A stretch of 30,170 nucleotides of DNA from Nemertoderma westbladi (taxonomy: Eukaryota; Xenacoelomorpha; Nemertodermatida; Nemertodermatidae), in contig JAUCBJ010004801.1 of the NCBI GenBank assembly GCA_032718475.1, positions 1 through 30,170 on the forward strand, read 5' to 3'. Position numbers and translations under genes: made by a program. The stretch's first letter is position 1. Every line of letters begins with the position of its first letter. The notes under the pieces are model-generated. The model was not told the origin of the DNA and made no database searches. It saw nothing but the letters and a program-made list of their open reading frames with translations. Shown piece after piece: positions 1-10,127 of the stretch.

Positions 1-353
1 GGTTTATTTTTTATTGCTAGCCAGGGTGCCGTCAAAAAGAATTATAAATCGTTCCCCAGGAACATATGCTTTTTTCGTTGCATGAAATACAAGAGATGAT
101 AGGATGAGTAAAAATATGTTAATAATTGGTGCTAGGAACGCTTGAATATAAACTGATAATCAAACGCCACTTATGATGAATTTTTTGGTCTTAAGTAGCA
201 TTATCGCCATTGTGGCGTTAAGATGACATGTCTACCAAACGCCATTATATCCCGCAGAACGCCCTCATCATATATAAACAGGTCGCAAAAGCGCCAATAA
301 ACATATTTCGACATGGCGTATTTGTTAAGCGCAACATCTATATATATATGTAA
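1..353. other. AT-rich upstream region, no gene seen
   Basis: No coding frame of note is visible. The stretch contains several short words around 'acgcc' and ends in a TATATATATATG run (about 341-352) directly before the ATG of the next ORF. That run could be promoter-like, but it is equally simple AT repeat. No other Polinton gene (integrase, polymerase, protease, capsid) is recognisable here. Confidence 0.4.
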
Positions 354-812
354 ATGAATTCATTCAAAGCTTTAATTGAAAAATTTGACGGGGATTTAAA
401 GTTCTTATCTAACGCCTCCCCCAACCGTAGAAAAACTTTCTTATGCGTCGGTGGAACCGATGAACTTATAAGTTTTCTAATTAATATTACTCTGAATGTA
501 CTAAATGGTAACGTAAAAATTCCAGAGCAAACAATCGCGAGGCTTAAACGTCATAAAAAAACTATAGGAGAGATTGCTAAAAAACCAACAGCCAAATATC
601 CTATTAGAATTTACCGCAAACGATTGGTTCAGCGCGGTGGGTTTATAAATCTACTAATCTCTAGTTTAATGAGTGGCCTTAATGCATATCAGAAAATATC
701 GCCCATAATAACAGCCATAAGAGGTAGAAAATTAGCCCAATCTCTTCAGAGGTATAGGCCTAGTACCTCTGGTACACGCGTCAACCGCCAAGTTTCTAGA
801 TTCCCCATCTAA
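354..812 (+). CDS. Small basic protein, Polinton/adintovirus PX-like core protein (putative)
   Basis: Intact 152-residue frame, strongly basic with hydrophobic patches. Seen: an N-terminal 'FLSNASPNRRKTFL' block (residues about 18-31), then 'NVLNGNVKIPEQTIARLKRHKK' (about 48-69, given only as a position guide to the basic helix), then a basic stretch leading into 'RLVQRGGFINLLISSL' (about 90-105), and an Arg-rich tail. From memory, the order 'LNGN...basic helix...LVQ(K/R)GGF + hydrophobic' is typical of a small protein in animal Polinton/Maverick and adintovirus elements, compared with adenovirus core protein X/pVI. Such proteins are thought to act in the virion core or at membranes. No other viral gene is seen next to it, so this is a lone integrated fragment or a captured gene. 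The first ATG follows an AT repeat, and its -3 base is T, a weak start context. It could instead be an unrelated lineage-specific protein. Confidence 0.5.
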   Translation: MNSFKALIEKFDGDLKFLSNASPNRRKTFLCVGGTDELISFLINITLNVLNGNVKIPEQTIARLKRHKKTIGEIAKKPTAKYPIRIYRKRLVQRGGFINLLISSLMSGLNAYQKISPIITAIRGRKLAQSLQRYRPSTSGTRVNRQVSRFPI

Positions 813-845
813 GAGGGTGGAGACCTACCAACAAATGACGTCATA

Positions 846-1857
846 CAATGGTCTCCCGCTAGAGGGCCATATGTCTAAACATTAAATGCCCTCCCATTTC
901 TTTGCTTTTAATCCGTTTAAGCTGAAACTTGGCAGATATGTATTAGACCATTAGCTGTGACTTTCAAAGGAGGCGAATCCATCTGCAGTTCTCCAGTCTG
1001 CCGCTAGAGGGCCAAAGGTCTGAAAGTGAAATCGTTGTCGTCGTTACGATTTTGACATGCTAATAACTTTGTCGGATTTAAAGCTGCCAAGTTGAAAATT
1101 TGTAGGTATCAATATGAGCAAAAGTTGAGATTTTTGAGAGACTTTCAGACACCATCAGTGCAATGGTCTCCCGCTAGAGGGCCACATGTCTAAACATTAA
1201 ATGCCCTCCCATTTCTTTGCTTTTAATCCGTTTAAGCTGAAACTTGGCAGATATGTATTAGACCATTAGCTGTGACTTTCAAAGGAGGCGAATCCATCTG
1301 CAGTTCTCCAGTCTGCCGCTAGAGGGCCAAAGGTCTGAAAGTGAAATCGTTGTCGTTGTTACGATTTTGACATGCTAATAACTTTGTCGGATTTAAAGCT
1401 GCCGAGTTGAAAATTTGTAGGTATCAATATGAGCAAAAGTTGAGATTTTTGAGAGACTTTCAGACACCATCAGTGCAATGGTCTCCCGCTAGAGGGCCAC
1501 ATGTCTAAACATTAAATGCCCTCCCATTTCTTTGCTTTTAATCCGTTTAAGCTGAAACTTGGCAGATATGTATTAGACCATTAGCTGTGACTTTCAAAGG
1601 AGGCGAATCCATCTGCAGTTCTCCAGTCTGCCGCTAGAGGGCCAAAGGTCTGAAAGTGAAATCGTTGTCGTCGTTACGATTTTGACATGCTAATAACTTT
1701 GTCGGATTTAAAGCTGCCAAGTTGAAAATTTGTAGGTATCAATATGAGCAAAAGTTGAGATTTTTGAGAGACTTTCAGACACCATCAGTGCAATGGTCTC
1801 CCGCTAGAGGGCCACATGTCTAAACATTAAATGCCCTCCCATTTCTTTGCTTTTAAC
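846..1857. repeat. 315-bp tandem satellite, 3.2 copies
   Basis: Unit starts recur at 846, 1161, 1476 and 1791, exactly 315 bases apart. The last copy stops near 1857 after about 66 bases. Copies differ by only a few bases (for example tcgtcgtt against tcgttgtt), implying recent amplification or homogenisation. Each unit carries CCGCTAGAGGGC twice, about 145 bases apart. A diverged relative lies at about 15180-15375. Confidence 0.95.
856..1812 (+). promoter_or_regulatory. Seven CTCF-like motifs inside the satellite
   Basis: CCGCTAGAGGGC occurs at 856, 1001, 1171, 1316, 1486, 1631 and 1801, all in the same orientation. It fits the known CTCF core, CC(A/G)C(C/T)AG(G/A)(G/T)GGC, at every position. 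The next base is C where G or A is usual. Binding is an inference from the motif only. Confidence 0.4.
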
Positions 1858-2258
1858 ATATCCCTACGCCATAAATTTATTTACCTAGATTTACTATGTA
1901 TTACCAGTATGTCACTGCGTCATTCTAAAAATAATCGCATGACGTCATTCGGATATAACTATTGCCCAATTACATGTAACTAAAACTTAAAAGGTAATGA
2001 AATTGATGAGATTCGAACCAACAGCTCATTCATAATAACACAGCGTCAACGTGTTATCCTCTACACTACTTTGCTACGAGATGAAAGTGTTTATAATTAA
2101 TATGTCATACAATGTTGTTCTAGAAAGTTTAAATAAAGATAATTACAAATATTTCCCCACAAATAAATAAAATTCGATTCGCCGTTATTCACATTATTAC
2201 GAAATCACTCTTGTTGTAACGCTATAATGTAGTAATTTATGGTCAATGACGTATGCTC
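1858..2258. other. Non-genic AT-rich stretch with one tRNA-like sequence
   Basis: No coding frame is visible. The only structure noted is the tRNA-like stretch on the minus strand near 2000-2075, listed separately. Confidence 0.5.
2000..2075 (-). repeat. Degenerate tRNA-like sequence (tRNA pseudogene or SINE head)
   Basis: Read on the minus strand there is a D-arm/A-box-like TAGTGTAGAGG (2068-2058) and a B box GGTTCGAATC (2019-2010) at tRNA-like spacing. The T stem and acceptor stem pair poorly and no CCA is seen, so this is not a working tRNA gene. It is more likely the head of a tRNA-derived SINE or a decayed tRNA copy. Confidence 0.5.
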
Positions 2259-2373
2259 TCTACTACTACTACTAGGATCGGCATGCTGCATTGCAGCTGC
2301 ATTTTTAAGAATGCTGTGCCGGCTTGTCAACAAAATTGCACCGCCACAACTCCCACAACTCCCTATCACCCAT
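2259..2373 (-). mobile_element. 5'-truncated LINE 3' end, copy A
   Basis: Read on the minus strand this matches the last about 35 codons, short 3' UTR and (TAG)n tail of the LINE at 2808-3405 and 15682-17640. It includes the 'DKPAQH' end, the TGCAGCTGCAATGCAGC stretch and ATGCCGATCC before the TAG repeats. The protein part is too short to be functional. A small 'gagttgtgg' duplication is seen near 2340-2362. It lies back to back with copy B, with both 3' ends pointing outward. Confidence 0.85.
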
Positions 2374-2807
2374 AAAAATTAGCGAAATATGCCGTATGTC
2401 GTACGTAATATGTCGTATGCTCTCAATAGCAGCTGAAGCCGGAGGCGACCCGAAGTTACTTTCAATAGCTGCTACCAGAAGGTAGGCCCTGGTAGGGGTA
2501 ATGTGAGTGCTACCATGACCTACACTACTACTGTATATACTGTTATACAGTACTAGGTCATGGCACTCATATCACAAGTATTACTCCCAGTACTTAAACT
2601 GGTTCTCTTTTTGTCGACGTCAGGGGATGAAAGGCTCAGATAGGAACCGAATCCACAAATGTTCTCACTTCGGATCTCGAGAGTCTAGAAATTCTTCGCA
2701 CTGATATCCAGGGGTTCGAAGGTCTAATAAGTCGAGCCGTTCTAAATGCGGTCTCAACTACCGGTCTATCCACTAAGGTCCGTTAACCACTGCTAAACCC
2801 CCGGTAG
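2374..2807. other. Non-coding spacer with an imperfect hairpin
   Basis: No gene is seen. Bases 2505-2537 and 2544-2568 form an imperfect inverted repeat around GAGTGCC..ATGACCT and ACTGTATA, with a tight loop. The rest shows no recognisable feature. Confidence 0.5.
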
Positions 2808-3405
2808 TCGGGTGAGGACCTTCGAATACGTAAGGGAAAGGCATGGGCAGCCTTGAATAGGCTTTCCAGGATTTGGAAGTCACCGAGAATTAATCGGAAA
2901 CTTAAGGTCCGATTATTTAGAGCGGCAGTAGTTCCAGTACTCCTCTATGGGAGTCCATGCTGGGCTCTAACTCCTGAGGACACCAAATCTCTGGATGGCA
3001 CATTCACAAGAATGCTACGCCGGGTTCATTGTGTCAAGTACAATGCACACATCTCTAACCAGACACTATATAACATTGGAGGTGTCTCATTGGTTCCCCC
3101 AAGCTTGACACTAGAACAAAATCGCCTCCGCTTTGCAGGACATTGCTTTCGCCGTGAGGACCAGCCAGTGCATAATCTTGTACTTTGGCAGCCTCATGGA
3201 GTGAATAAGCATGGTGGACAGCCCATGACTTTCTTGAGACGCATCTTAAAGGACACTGGCCTTGAAGATGCGGATGATCTAGCAAATGTCATGGGTGATA
3301 GGGAGTTTTGGCGGCCCAATTTTGTCGACAAGCCGGCACAACATTATTAAAAATGCAGCTGCAATGCAGCATGCCGATCCTAGTAGTAGTAGTAGTAGTA
3401 GTAGT
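2808..3405 (+). mobile_element. LINE copy B: reverse transcriptase C-terminal part plus 3' end
   Basis: 5'-truncated non-LTR retrotransposon. An open frame runs from about 2808 (after a TAG at 2805-2807) to the stop at about 3350. It encodes the post-catalytic RT region: 'GKAWAALNRLSRIWKS', then 'LFRAAVVPVLLYGSPCW', then 'RLRFAGHCFRREDQPVHNL', ending 'DREFWRPNFVDKPAQHY'. The blocks LLYG.CW and RLR.AGH.xR are typical of LINE-type reverse transcriptases just before the C-terminus. The catalytic palm with F/Y-x-D-D is absent, so it cannot transpose. The 3' UTR is very short and ends in (TAG)n at about 3381-3405. I do not assign a clade. Confidence 0.88.
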
Positions 3406-3759
3406 AAAACCCCCGCGAACAGCGGAAGAATCGAATAATCTTCCTATTCTCGGGGGTACAGCTGTTGCTAACTGTGGCAAATGTGTAACTTCACCAGGGC
3501 TACTCTCTCCAGAAGGGGAAAATCAACTTTATTACTCAAGTAGTGAAGCCTATCAGTCGACAAACAATTTGTAGTTCAGGGTGCGCACTGAGGCGCGGGC
3601 TAATTTAATTTTATAATTTTATCCGAAAAATATATAATAATAATTCTGAAAAGAATACCGAATGTGCTAAACCTGGGGCAAACAACTAAAATAAAATAAA
3701 CGAAAGAAATTAAACCCCAATGAAACCTAATCCGGCAAAACTAATGCAATGTGTACTAC
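3406..3759. other. No gene seen
   Basis: A frame stays open across the LINE end to 3574, but it merely reads the TAG repeat as Val residues and then unrecognised sequence. Nothing else is visible. Confidence 0.5.
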
Positions 3760-3953
3760 TCATTTATTTTGGAGTCCGGACAATTGCGACTCGGACAATT
3801 GCGACCCGGACAATTGCGACCCGGACAATTGCGACCCGGACAATTTCGACCCATGTTTTTAAATAAAAATTATGGGTCGCAATTGTCCGGGTCGCAATTG
3901 TCCGGGTCGCATTGTCCAGGTCGCAATTGTCCTAACATCATTTATTTTGAGTC
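3760..3953. repeat. Foldback of 15-bp tandem repeats with flanking direct repeats
   Basis: The left arm (3777-3854) is five copies of a GGACAATTGCGACCC unit. The right arm (3872-3932) is four copies of its reverse complement. The central loop is about 17 bases, AT-rich. The arms are flanked by near-identical direct repeats TCATTTATTTTG(G)AGTC at 3760-3776 and 3938-3953, which look like a target-site duplication or the edges of an inverted amplification. Confidence 0.9.
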
Positions 3954-5556
3954 GGCTAAGCTGGTGCACACGAAGCGAATATTAAACCCAACCTTTACCT
4001 AGATAATGCGCTAATACTCCGCAAATACCTAAGTATTCCAGTCCAAATTTAAATAATATAAAAGGCGCGCTTTATTGCGTTCTAATTTGAATAATTACGC
4101 CCAATATCGCTTCCTCTTTTACACTAAATTTGGCTGAAACTAAATTTGTTTGGTTGGACTTAATTACCTAAATTGGTTAAGTTGGTTTAGAAAAATTGGA
4201 CTTATTCATCTAAATTGGTTAAGTTGGACTGACATACGAAAGGTGATTCCGGTCTGTCAATGGTTTATAACTTTCACCAAAACTCAAGTGTGAAGCAGAA
4301 CCCCCACAGCATCCACCCCACCCTATAGTGATCCCGAAACATGCCCGGTATTTCCCTTTAATAAATAGAAACCCCGTAGTCTGTCATCTTGTCCACCTGC
4401 TCCGAAAACGCGCTGCAGGTAGGCACTTCCAAAGCCGCCTACTCCATCGCGCGTTTTAACATGCGAACCGGTAGGCCGGTGTAGTGTACTGCAAAGGCAG
4501 TAAGCGAAATAGTTAACATTAGCAAGCAGATTACATAATATTCAATCCAGTTAATTAATTCACGGTAGCAAATAGCAGAATAAACAATGAAATAATCTGC
4601 ACACAACAGCTAAATCAAACTATCAGCTAACACTAACTGAAACTAGTAGGAGAAAAAATCAACAGTGAATAACAGACTCAATACAGTGAATGAGTCACCC
4701 ACAGTCAAGCACAAAGCTTCTACCATTAAGGCAACCGGGATGGATAAGCCAATGAGAGTGTGGGATCGTAACCCTCTCCCTCCTATTATTACCATATATG
4801 GCTATGAAAGTGCTTTCTAGTAGACCTGTACACGAGCTATTACGTAATAGTAAATTCTCACAAAGGGATTACTGTGCCATATATTTTACTATCAAAATTC
4901 GATTTCGGTGGTATTCCTATTATACACTGTAAATAACAATGTGTTAACTATGAATACAACTATTACGCCCCAAGTAAATATAAATGCGCCCTAATATTCC
5001 TCTGTCCAAAATATGACTTAAAATGACTGCTACTGAAATTAAGGTAAAATTCAGTTTAGGAACTTTGAAATTTCAGAAAATTAATAACGTTAAAAGAATT
5101 ATTTGGTTTGTTTTGGCGACTTTACAGATAGGAAAAGAAGACGATAGGCCTATTATCTACCTAGAAATTCTGAGAAAGTTGGATTTATGTATAGGCCGGT
5201 CTATTTTAATAAATTAATATAGGGAATATTGCATTGATTTTACTGTTTATCTATAATTTTATGTTAAATTTATTCAATTTTCTCGTATAACATAAAAAGG
5301 TACTTAGCCAATCGCTTTATTTGCGATCTCAATAATTCATAAATTGTGACCCGCAGATGAAAGCATCAGCAGCAGCAGAAAATAATTTAACTATGGGATA
5401 ATGGCTTATCGCTATTCAAATTAATGGTTGTTATTTAATTTTAGTTTATTACATAGCCTACTATATTATTATAAATTTTTCAGAACAAAGTAAAAAGTAA
5501 ATACTACTCCAGTCCACATACTCTGGTTTCTGCTGTTCTTGCTGGACACTATCATA
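3954..5556. other. AT-rich non-genic stretch
   Basis: No gene is recognised. A 19-base direct repeat CTAAATTGGTTAAGTTGG lies at about 4169-4186 and 4210-4227 (41-base period). A 64-codon frame at 5023-5217 has no recognisable features. The area 4380-4460 is locally GC-richer, but I see no function. Confidence 0.5.
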
Positions 5557-7210
5557 CCACCCCAATTCCTGAAGCAACAACAACCAAACTGTTCCAGCCC
5601 CAATCCCTGCTGACAACAACCAAACTGTTCCGCCCCCAATCCCTGCTGACAACAACCAAACTGTTCCTTACCCAATCCCTGCTGACAACAACCAAACTGA
5701 TCCTTACCCAATCCCTGCTGACAACAACCAAACTGTTCCTCCCCAATCCCTTCTGACAAAAACCAAACTGTTCCCTACCCAATCCCTGCTGCTGCTGACA
5801 ACAACCAAACTGTTCCATACCCAATCCCTGAAGCAACAACAACCAAACTGTTCCGCCCCCAATCCCTGCTGACAACAACCAAACTGATCCCTACCCAATC
5901 CCTGCTGAAAACAACCAAACTGTTCCCTACCCAATACCTGCTGACAACAACCAAACTGTTCCTCCCCCAATCCCTTCTGACAAAAACCAAACTGTTCCCT
6001 ACCCAATCCCTGCTGCTGCTGCTGACAACAACCAAACTGTTCCCTACCCAATGCCTGAAGCAACAACAACCAAACTGTTCCGCCCCCAATCTCTGCTGAC
6101 AAAAACCAAACTGTTCGGCCCCCAATCCCTGCTGACAAAAACCAAACTGTTCCGCCCCCAATCCCTGCTGACAACAACCAAACTGTTCCGCCCCCAATCC
6201 CTGCTGACAACAACCAAACTGTTCCCTACCCAATCCCTGAAGCAACAACAACCAAACTGTTCCGCACCCAATCGCTGCTCACAAAAACCAAACTGTTCAC
6301 TACCCAATCCGTGCTGGCAACAACCAAACTGTTCAGCCCCCAATCCCTACTGACAAAAATCAAACTGTTCCCTACCTAATCCGTGCTGGCAACAACCAAA
6401 CTGTTCCGCCCCCAATCCCTTCTGACAAAAACCAAACTGTTCCCTATCCAATCCCTGCTGGCAACAACCAAACTGTTCCACCCTCAATCCCTGAAGCAAC
6501 AAGAACCAAACTTTTCCCTACCCAATCCCTACTGACAACAACCAAACTGTTCCCTACCCTATCCCTGCTGATAACAACCAAACTGTTCACTACCCAATCC
6601 CTGCTGACAAAAATCAAACTGTTCCCTACCTAATCCGTGCTGACAACAACCAAACTGTTCCGCCCCCAATCCCTTCTGACAAAAACCAAACTGTTCCCTA
6701 CACAATCCCTTCTGACAAAAACCAAACTGTTCCGCCCCCAATCCCTGCTGGCAACATCCAATCTGTTCCGCCCCCAATCCCTGCTGACAACAACCAAACT
6801 GCTCCATACCCAATCCCTGCTGACAACAACCAAACTGTTCCATCCCCAATCCCTGCTGGCAACAACTAAACTGTGCCCTACCCAATCCCTGCTGATAACA
6901 ACCAAACTGTTCACTACCCAATCCCTGCTGACAAAAATCAAACTGTTCCGCCCCCAATCCCTTCTGACAAAAACCAAACTGTTCCGCCCCCAATCCCTGC
7001 TGACAACAACCAAACTGCTCCATACCCAATCCCTGCTGACAACAACCAAACTGTTCCATCCCCAATCCCTGCTGGCAACAACTAAACTGTGCCCTACCCA
7101 ATCCCTGCTGGCAACATCCAATCTGTTCCGCCCCCAATCCCTGCTGACAACAACCAAACTGTTCCGCCCCCAATCCCCCCTGCTGACAACTGCAAATCGT
7201 TCCACCACCA
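5557..7210. repeat. 36-bp minisatellite, about 1.65 kb
   Basis: About 45 units of a 36-base repeat with core CAATCCCTGCTGACAACA and ACCAAACTGTTCC. Spacing of 36 is exact where checked (6123, 6159, 6195). Variants swap GACAACAAC for GACAAAAAC or GGCAACAAC. CTG is expanded in places (5788, 6010). Some units carry CTGAAGCAACAACAACC instead of CTGCTGACAACAACC. Multi-unit blocks are themselves duplicated (about 6730-6900 against 7000-7130). Because 36 is a multiple of three, several frames on both strands stay open. The longest is 6559-7251 on the minus strand, repeating GLGAEQFGCCQQ. This alone is not evidence for a gene. Confidence 0.95.
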
Positions 7211-9387
7211 GTATCAACAGCAAAATAAACCAATATAATCATATAATTCATTGTAAATGCTTAAGTAAAGTGGTCTTGGGATTGAGGCCGGTGAGGGTGT
7301 ACACACCGGAGAGATGATGTACGAGTTTGAAGTTTCAAGTAAATAGGGTTAATTTAAAAGATAATAATTCCGTCGGAGAAGAAGACCAAGGCAGAACGAA
7401 GTCAACAACATTAATTAATAACTTTGTGCTTATAAGCCAATTTAATTCTATTATAAGTTGCAATTTCAATTACTAACATTAATCACTAACTTTCTTTTTA
7501 TAACTCTTAAACATATTAAATTTATATTGAGTTGTTTTACTGTAACATATGCCGCCACTTGGCTTGATTTATAAGTTGCAATTTCAATTACTACGTAGAC
7601 TACTTATGAGATAAATTAATCAACAAATTGTATTATTGTCACATTAAACAATTATTTACTTATATATAATAATAACCATAACCATTATAATCATTTTTTA
7701 TCTTGCTATCTATAGTTACTTTTATTTTACTTTATTTTTGTTTTGTTAGTATATGGGACTTTCAATTTAGCGTAATAACATTCTGGAATATCGAAAAACA
7801 TTATAATGAATTAAAAATCTATTTGTAATTATTTTATGTAATATTATGATTTTAATAACACATCAATGTTCGTCGAATATAATACAAAAATGTATTGTAA
7901 TATTAATGTAAATAATATTATTCAAAGGTGTTATCTTATCACTTATTTCTTATAAGTCGTAATGTTTTCAGAATGCGGGAAAATCAAATGGGAAGCACTG
8001 AATGTATATCTTATAAGCTGATGCCATAACATGTTCAATTGTTCAACTGTTCAATTCAATTGCAATATATCACGGCTGGTTGATTCAGTCACACGACATT
8101 TATTTTATTTAGAAAACCGTTTGTAATAAGTTATATTTCCATGGTCCATTGGTTCAGTAGGTTATTAATTGTGTTTGGTTATTAATAATAATTGTTAAAA
8201 CGGATAGGTATTGGTTAGACGTTCGGTTGTCAACTGTTATGATATATGAACGCTAAATTCATGGGACTAATAGTAGTAATGAACAATTCGTCGGTTCCAT
8301 TTTGAAACTACATATACGCCAAATGGGGCATTTTCCACAAAACACAAAACAACATTATTCATTCTCATTTCGTTTGGAGTAAAGTTAAATGGGTTTTGAC
8401 ATATTGCTAATCTTACGTGATTTGAAACAAAAAAAGCAATGTGTTTGAAAATATTGGAATTATGTCATATATTAGGTAGGAAACTATATAGGTTGTTTAA
8501 AAAAAAATGTATTGCATAATACAAATTAATTAATACTGTATGATACTGATTCCTAAGGTTTTATCACACCCGTTACGCCCATAAGTACTGTTATGGCACT
8601 TTATACGTTAAGAAAAAAAGCTTTGTACGCCCAATATTACAATTATCACTTTATGTGGTGGAATCATATTACAAAATATAATCTAAATGGAGAGTAGACG
8701 ACTTTTCGTTTAGTTTATATATAGTTTAGTTTAATTAGGCCAGAATCAATAAAAATATATCTCAAAAGTCAAACATACAAACACAGATGACAGAAATAAA
8801 GATAATCCATGATTAGGACAAAATTACTGTAAAATTAAATTTCAATATGACTGATGACTCGTTATTATCTAAAATTATTGAGTTTACAGGTAATGTACGT
8901 ACGTACTGTACTGTAAGTGATGTAATATATACACGTTCTGTTATACTGTCTGCATTGCACCAAGATAAATACTTTTATATATTCAGATATTACTGTATAA
9001 ATATTTTGTTTTTCGCAATGGCTGGCAAGTTACGCATTTGCGTTTTAAGGCGGGAATAATGTATAAATAAAAAATTAGATTAATTAATTAAAGATACAAT
9101 TCGATAAAAAAAAAATATTAAGTTATACCATAAGTAACAATCAATATACAGCTAGCTGTATGTCTCGAACATGGGAGAAAGCACAAGTTACAAATTACAT
9201 AGTTTAAAAGTATTGCATAATACAGTAGTGTCCACATAAGGTGTCTATTATGACAAAATTATGAGAAAATGCATCGGTTAATTAAGATAGTAGGTAAACT
9301 GTATGACGTACAGTGTACAGTATATGTAATCATGAAATTTACATATGTTATCACAATAGTATAAGAACGCGGGAGGCGGGTAAAATC
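7211..9387. other. AT-rich gene-free stretch
   Basis: No coding exon is recognised. A perfect 25-base direct repeat beginning TTATAAGTTGCAATTTC lies at 7451-7475 and 7569-7593. A TTCAATTG-rich patch is near 8032-8065. The frame at 8847-9059 has no supporting feature. Confidence 0.55.
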
Positions 9388-9579
9388 TTAGTTTGACGAT
9401 AGTATGCGGGCAGGGGGGATATAAACATCGTTCATGGATTTTATCCTCGAACCTTTACAGTAAGGAAGAAGATCCACCTTAGCAAGCTGAGACTTAAAGG
9501 ACGTCACACTGGGAGCGAAGACCACACTGGATGGTAGAACGTTCCAGTCTGACACTCGCCGAACTGCAAAAAAATCATT
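9388..9579 (-). mobile_element. Remnant of a second LINE: RT C-terminal tail
   Basis: Read on the minus strand from 9579, a frame of 63 codons ends at TAA (9390-9388). It contains 'FFAVRRVSDWNVLPSSVV' followed by 'APSVTSFKSQLAKV'. The pattern RV..WN.LP..VV.APS...FK..L is the usual extreme C-terminus of CR1/L2/Jockey-like reverse transcriptases. The rest of the element is not seen, so this is a short 5'-truncated fossil. A T-rich tract with GCAG just upstream could mimic a splice acceptor, so a domesticated exon is a less likely alternative. Confidence 0.65.
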
Positions 9580-10033
9580 ACAATGCCTTTAGAATTTATT
9601 AGTTGTACATTATTTAACCGACATGGCTAATCATTCACTACATAGATAATATGTTTCTGAAAAAAAAATGGCGAGGGTTATGGAACATTTGAAAACAGTT
9701 TTATGAAGCACAATACGGTATGTGTGCTACACAATCAAAACAAAAAATAATTTCTAAGTACTTTCATTTTTCACCAAAAGGTTTACTTTTGCTTGGATGG
9801 AATGGCTGAGGCCTACTGATACTGTATATGCCTACTGTCTGACTGTTTCTGTTTGTTGTACGGCAGTATGGTACCCAGAACCCAGCCGCCTAACTGGCCT
9901 AATGCTGAGGCTGAGGTAGGGCTACTGCTGTACTGTTTGTCAGGTTTGTTATACCTGGCTGCCTGGTTCTGTAGTCTGAAGTCTGGTAAACAGCAAGTCA
10001 TTTTGTGTTGATGTTAGTCTATACAGCTATAGG
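9580..10033. other. Non-coding, CTG/TACTG-rich upstream region of the tetraspanin
   Basis: Low-complexity words (CTGTACTG, GGCTGAGG, TAGGCCTACTG) dominate 9800-10030. No open frame of interest is present. It probably holds the promoter or leader of the tetraspanin gene, but no core promoter element can be fixed. Confidence 0.4.
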
Positions 10034-10051
10034 CCTACTGTTTTTTTACAG
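10034..10051 (+). promoter_or_regulatory. Possible 3' splice acceptor in the tetraspanin leader
   Basis: CTACTGTTTTTTTACAG is a good pyrimidine tract plus CAG. If used, the exon starts at 10052 and leaves a 76-base 5' UTR before the ATG at 10128. The gene would then have a leader intron although its coding part is uninterrupted. Confidence 0.4.
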
Positions 10052-10127
10052 TTTTATTTTAGGCCTATGTTGATATTATTAACTCAAAATTATTTGACTA
10101 GTGCAGTAGTGCCTAGAGTACGGTACT

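Noticed and set aside
3751-4002. Coding frame with GQLRP repeats
   Set aside because: It is only a translation of the 15-base foldback repeats and changes sense after the loop.
4721-4790. tRNA-like B box on the minus strand (GGTTACGATCCC)
   Set aside because: The B box is imperfect and no A box lies at tRNA distance.
5557-7210. CRISPR-like array or large repeat protein gene
   Set aside because: The 36-base units are contiguous with no unique spacers, and the genome is animal. The open frames on both strands follow from the unit length being a multiple of three.
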